Shown one piece after another: positions 21,120-24,010 of a DNA stretch of 24,010 bases. Source of the DNA: Halomonas sp. GTDB lineage: Bacteria; Pseudomonadota; Gammaproteobacteria; Pseudomonadales; Halomonadaceae. The notes beneath the pieces are model-generated. The model saw nothing but the letters and a program-made list of their open reading frames with translations, made no database searches and was not told where the DNA came from. Made by a program: the position numbers and the translations under genes. Where the stretch lies: NCBI GenBank assembly GCA_003560175.1, contig PWIZ01000316.1, positions 1-24,010 of the forward strand. Reading direction: 5' to 3'. Within the stretch, counting starts at the first letter, position 1. Every line of letters starts with the position of its first letter.

Positions 21120-23210
21120 ATGAGCCAGAAAGACGTTGCCATTGACCGGGCGGCCGAGCGCCGCCATCTCGACCACACCCTGGAGCGCATCGAGGCCAAC
21201 CTGGACGAGCTGGACCAGCGGCTGAAGGCCTATGCCCAGGAAATACAGTCGCAGAAGGAGTACCTCTGGTCGAACCGCGACGAGATGGACCATATCGAGA
21301 AGATCGCGGCGCGGGAGTCGATCGAGCAGTCCGTCATGTCCGGCGACAATGCCCTGGCCCGTCGCCAGAAGCTCGACAAGCTCCGCCACTCCCCCTACTT
21401 CGGGCGCTTCGATTTCGCCCGCGGCGGCAAGGCCGAACCGGTCTATATCGGCGTCCACCATTTCCATGACGACCTTGCCAGAGTCATCCGGGTGCATGAC
21501 TGGCGGTCCCCCATCGCTTCGCTCTTCTACGACGTCGAGACCGGCCCCGCGACCTACGAGAGCCCCGAGGGGCCGGTGGCCGGCGAGGTCACCCTCAAGC
21601 GCCAGTTCCGCATCAAGGGCGGCGAGATCGAGCTGATGATCGAGAGCGCGGTGCACGTGGTCGATGAGGTGCTCCAGGATGAGCTCGGCCGCGCCTCCGA
21701 CGAAGGCATGAAGAACATCGTTGCCACCATCCAGCGGGACCAGAACGCCATCATCCGCGACGATGAGGCCCAGGTGCTGGTGATCCAGGGGGTTGCGGGT
21801 TCCGGCAAGACCTCCATCGCCCTGCACCGCATCGCCTATCTGCTCTATCGCTTCAAGGACAGCCTGCGCTCCGAGGACATCCTGATCATCTCGCCCAACC
21901 GGGTGTTTTCCGACTACATCGCCAACGTGCTTCCGGAACTCGGGGAGGAGACGGTCAACCAGGTGGGCATGGAAGAGCTGGCCGATGAGCTGCTCGACGG
22001 CCAGTACCGCTTCGAGAGTTTCTTCGAGCAGACCGCCTCGCTGCTGGAGAAGAACGACGAGGCGATGAAGGCGCGGCTGCGCTTCAAGGCCTCGCCGGCG
22101 TTCCTGGCCGAACTCGATCGCTACGCGGGCCACGTGGAGGCCAAGCGCTTCGCCGCCGAGGACCTGTGGATCGCCCGGCGGCTGGTACCCGCCTGGCTGC
22201 TCGAGGAGGTGTTCCGCAAGCACCGGAACTTGCCCACCAATGAACGGCTCGGGCAGGTGAGCTGGGAGATCGAGCGCAAGATTGGCAACCAGTACAACTA
22301 CGACATGATGCCCGAGGAGCGCAAGGCGCTCAAGGCCGCCGTGAAGACGATGCTGCGGCAGACCACCTTGCGCGAGACCTACAAGGGCTTCTATGACTGG
22401 CTGGAGCGGCCCGAGCTCTTCAGGACCGCCTCCAGGGGGCGGCTCGAGTACGCCGACGTCTTCCCTCTGATCTACCTGAAGATGCGCCTGGAAGGCGTGC
22501 GCTCGCGCTGGCGAGACGTCAAGCATCTGCTGGTCGACGAGATGCAGGACTACACCCCGGTCCAGTACGCGGTGATCGGTCGGCTCTTCGCCTGCAAGAA
22601 GACCATCCTCGGCGACGCCTTCCAGTCGGTGAATCCCCACAGCGCCTCCGGGGTGGAAGATATTCGCCGGGTGCTGCGCCAGTCCTCCTGTGTGACCCTC
22701 AACAAGAGCTATCGCTCGAGCATCCAGATCACCCGCTTCGCCCAGCGTATCTCACCCAACCCCGACCTTGAGGCGATCGAACGACAAGGTGAGGAGCCCG
22801 CAGTGATCCGCGCCCGCACCCGCAAGACGGAGCTTGTTACCATCGGCGAGCTGGCCCGCGAATTCACGGCCTCCGAGCACAATACTCTTGGCATCGTCTG
22901 CAAGACCCAGAAGCAGGCGAAGCGGATCTTCGAGGCTCTGGAGGGTGGTGAGCACGGTGAGTTCCGGCGGCTTCAGATACTAGGCGAGAAGAGCGCCGCC
23001 TTCGGTCAGGGCATCGTCGTCTGTACCGCCCATATGGCCAAGGGCCTGGAGTTCGACCGGGTCATCGTGCCCGAGGTCACGGCCGGCAACTACGCTACCG
23101 ACATGGAGCGCAACCTGCTCTATGTGGCCTGCACTCGGGCCATGCACCGGCTGGCGCTGACCCATGCCGGTCCCCTGACCTCCTTCCTGGACGAATCGTC
23201 GTTACGATGA
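21120..23210 (+). CDS. HelD-like superfamily 1 helicase/ATPase
   Basis: A 696-residue UvrD/Rep-type ATPase of the HelD (RNA polymerase recycling) class. An N-terminal charged coiled coil (about 10-70; LERIEANLDELDQRL...) is followed by the HelD-typical YIGVHHFHDD and HDWRSPIASLFYD segments (109-137). Helicase motifs: Q-like IQRDQNAIIR (204-213), Walker A GVAGSGKT (224-231), Walker B LLVDEMQD (about 470-477), SYRSSIQIT, CTAHMAKGLEFDRVIVPE and NLLYVACTRAMHRLAL. In Bacillus and mycobacteria, HelD inserts its coiled coil into the RNA polymerase secondary channel to free stalled enzyme; it is unlike E. coli helicase IV in its N-terminus. ATG 21120 lies 1 nt after the DksA-like stop, so the two are translationally coupled. 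Confidence 0.9.
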   Translation: MSQKDVAIDRAAERRHLDHTLERIEANLDELDQRLKAYAQEIQSQKEYLWSNRDEMDHIEKIAARESIEQSVMSGDNALARRQKLDKLRHSPYFGRFDFARGGKAEPVYIGVHHFHDDLARVIRVHDWRSPIASLFYDVETGPATYESPEGPVAGEVTLKRQFRIKGGEIELMIESAVHVVDEVLQDELGRASDEGMKNIVATIQRDQNAIIRDDEAQVLVIQGVAGSGKTSIALHRIAYLLYRFKDSLRSEDILIISPNRVFSDYIANVLPELGEETVNQVGMEELADELLDGQYRFESFFEQTASLLEKNDEAMKARLRFKASPAFLAELDRYAGHVEAKRFAAEDLWIARRLVPAWLLEEVFRKHRNLPTNERLGQVSWEIERKIGNQYNYDMMPEERKALKAAVKTMLRQTTLRETYKGFYDWLERPELFRTASRGRLEYADVFPLIYLKMRLEGVRSRWRDVKHLLVDEMQDYTPVQYAVIGRLFACKKTILGDAFQSVNPHSASGVEDIRRVLRQSSCVTLNKSYRSSIQITRFAQRISPNPDLEAIERQGEEPAVIRARTRKTELVTIGELAREFTASEHNTLGIVCKTQKQAKRIFEALEGGEHGEFRRLQILGEKSAAFGQGIVVCTAHMAKGLEFDRVIVPEVTAGNYATDMERNLLYVACTRAMHRLALTHAGPLTSFLDESSLR

Positions 23211-23291
23211 TCCACGTCCTATGCAAGGCACCGGTGATGGGGTAGAAACGTCAGGACAGATAACGACATACGCCAGCCAGGAAGTGACACG

Positions 23292-24010
23292 ATGACCGAA
23301 CAGGTGATGGCCGCCATCGACGGCTCGAAGTTCTCGGAAGGGGTGTGCGACTCCGCCGCCTGGGCCAGCCAGGCCCTCGGCGCGCCGCTGACCTTCCTGC
23401 ACGTGGTGGATAACCATCCTCAGACCGTCGAGGCCGATCTCTCCGGCAATATCGGCCTGGGCTCGCGGGAGCACCTGCTCGAGGAGCTCTCCCAGCTTGA
23501 TGAGCAGCGCGCCAAGGTGGCCCAGGAGCAGGGCCGGCTGACGCTCAAGGCCGCCAAGGAGCGGGCTATCGAGGTGGGGATTGCCGAACCGGGCACCCGC
23601 CAGCGCAATGGCACCCTGGTGGAGACCCTGGAGGAGCTTCAGGAAGAGATTCGTCTGCTGGTCATTGGCAAGCGCGGCGAGACGGCCCACCAGGACAGCG
23701 GTCACCTGGGCTCCAACCTGGAGCGGGTGGTGCGCACCCTGCATCGGCCGATCCTGATGGTGCCGGACACCTTCAAGGCCCCCGAGGCGGTGATGCTCGC
23801 CTTCGACGGCAGCAAGACCACCCGCAAGGGCGTGGAGATGCTGGCCAGGAGTCCGCTGTTCGCGGGGATTCCGGTGCATGTGGTGATCGTCGGCGCCGAG
23901 ACCGGCGACAACCGCTCCCAGCTCGACTGGGCGCTCAAGACCCTGCGCGATGCCGGCATTGATGCCGAGGGCGCCATCCGCGCCGGCGAGGTGGAGGCGA
24001 CCCTGCGCGC
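23292..24010 (+). CDS. Second tandem universal stress protein, truncated by window end
   Basis: The first 239 residues of a Usp protein closely similar to the one at 19287. The first 12 residues and 35 or so starting bases are identical, and both share EQRAKVAQEQGRL, EPGTRQRNGTLVETLEEL, LGSNLERVVRTLHRPILMVPD and a second domain starting AFDGSKTTRKGVEM. The ATP-binding loop of the second domain lies beyond the window. ATG 23292 follows an AGGAAG motif. The upstream 81-nt gap after the helicase shows no clear promoter or terminator. It is probably a tandem duplicate that may sit ahead of another transporter. Confidence 0.92.
   Translation, partial: MTEQVMAAIDGSKFSEGVCDSAAWASQALGAPLTFLHVVDNHPQTVEADLSGNIGLGSREHLLEELSQLDEQRAKVAQEQGRLTLKAAKERAIEVGIAEPGTRQRNGTLVETLEELQEEIRLLVIGKRGETAHQDSGHLGSNLERVVRTLHRPILMVPDTFKAPEAVMLAFDGSKTTRKGVEMLARSPLFAGIPVHVVIVGAETGDNRSQLDWALKTLRDAGIDAEGAIRAGEVEATLR

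Noticed and set aside
1..24010. Mobile element or genomic island boundaries
   Set aside because: No transposase, integrase, tRNA or flanking direct repeats were seen; the base composition is uniform apart from the short AT-rich palindrome and the short AT-rich patch at 17630-17680.

Overview
The window is about 24 kb of high-GC, gene-dense bacterial chromosome. Gene content (ynjBCD-type ABC transporter, NfeD/slipin pair, SulP transporter with tandem universal stress proteins, DksA-like protein, ECF sigma factor with a small zinc-finger anti-sigma) and codon use suggest a gammaproteobacterium, most likely a halophilic Halomonas-type organism. That assignment is inference; there is no rRNA or other taxonomic marker here. 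No tRNA, rRNA, CRISPR array, insertion sequence or integrase was seen.

Layout. (1) 1-3162: an AT-rich 36-bp palindrome and probable promoter precede a large fused enzyme (317-2671) with a tubulin-tyrosine-ligase (TTL)-type ATP-grasp domain, a PqqD-like (RRE) domain and a degenerate HprK-like tail. A small gene (2854-3162) follows. Its product has a conserved leader and a C-terminal tail with glutamate at almost every second residue. (2) 3266-4424: a DinB-fold protein and a secreted DUF302 protein. (3) 4421-5262 (minus): ECF sigma factor and ZF-HC2 anti-sigma. (4) 5389-6700 (minus): two overlapping genes of the TIGR04282/TIGR04283 transferase families. (5) 6865-9036: a membrane VTT-domain/flavin disulfide oxidoreductase fusion. 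(6) 9023-13736 (minus): an operon of an APH-fold phosphotransferase followed by ynjB, ynjC and ynjD. (7) 13971-14654: a c-type cytochrome with the same leader as the small protein in (1) and a (GEAE)7 linker encoded by 12-bp tandem DNA repeats. (8) 14886-17253: NfeD protease and slipin. (9) 17795-20141: SulP transporter and tandem UspA. (10) 20255-23210: ABM-domain protein, then a DksA/TraR-like protein coupled to a HelD-like superfamily 1 helicase. (11) 23292-end: a second UspA paralogue, cut by the window edge.

The most interesting possibility is a ribosomally encoded, post-translationally modified peptide/protein system. The TTL-type ligase would add amino acids to glutamate side chains (or to a C-terminus) of Glu/Gly/Ala-rich tails, which resemble eukaryotic tubulin tails. 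The PqqD-like domain would recognise a shared leader containing a Y-T-x-P-x-L motif, similar to the YxxPxL motif that lasso-peptide leaders present to their RRE. Two candidate substrates share this leader: one next to the enzyme, and one about 11 kb away that is a heme protein. Motif matches and the leader similarity are read directly from the sequence; the reaction and the enzyme-substrate pairing are inference. I do not recall a published description of this combination, but I could not search for one.
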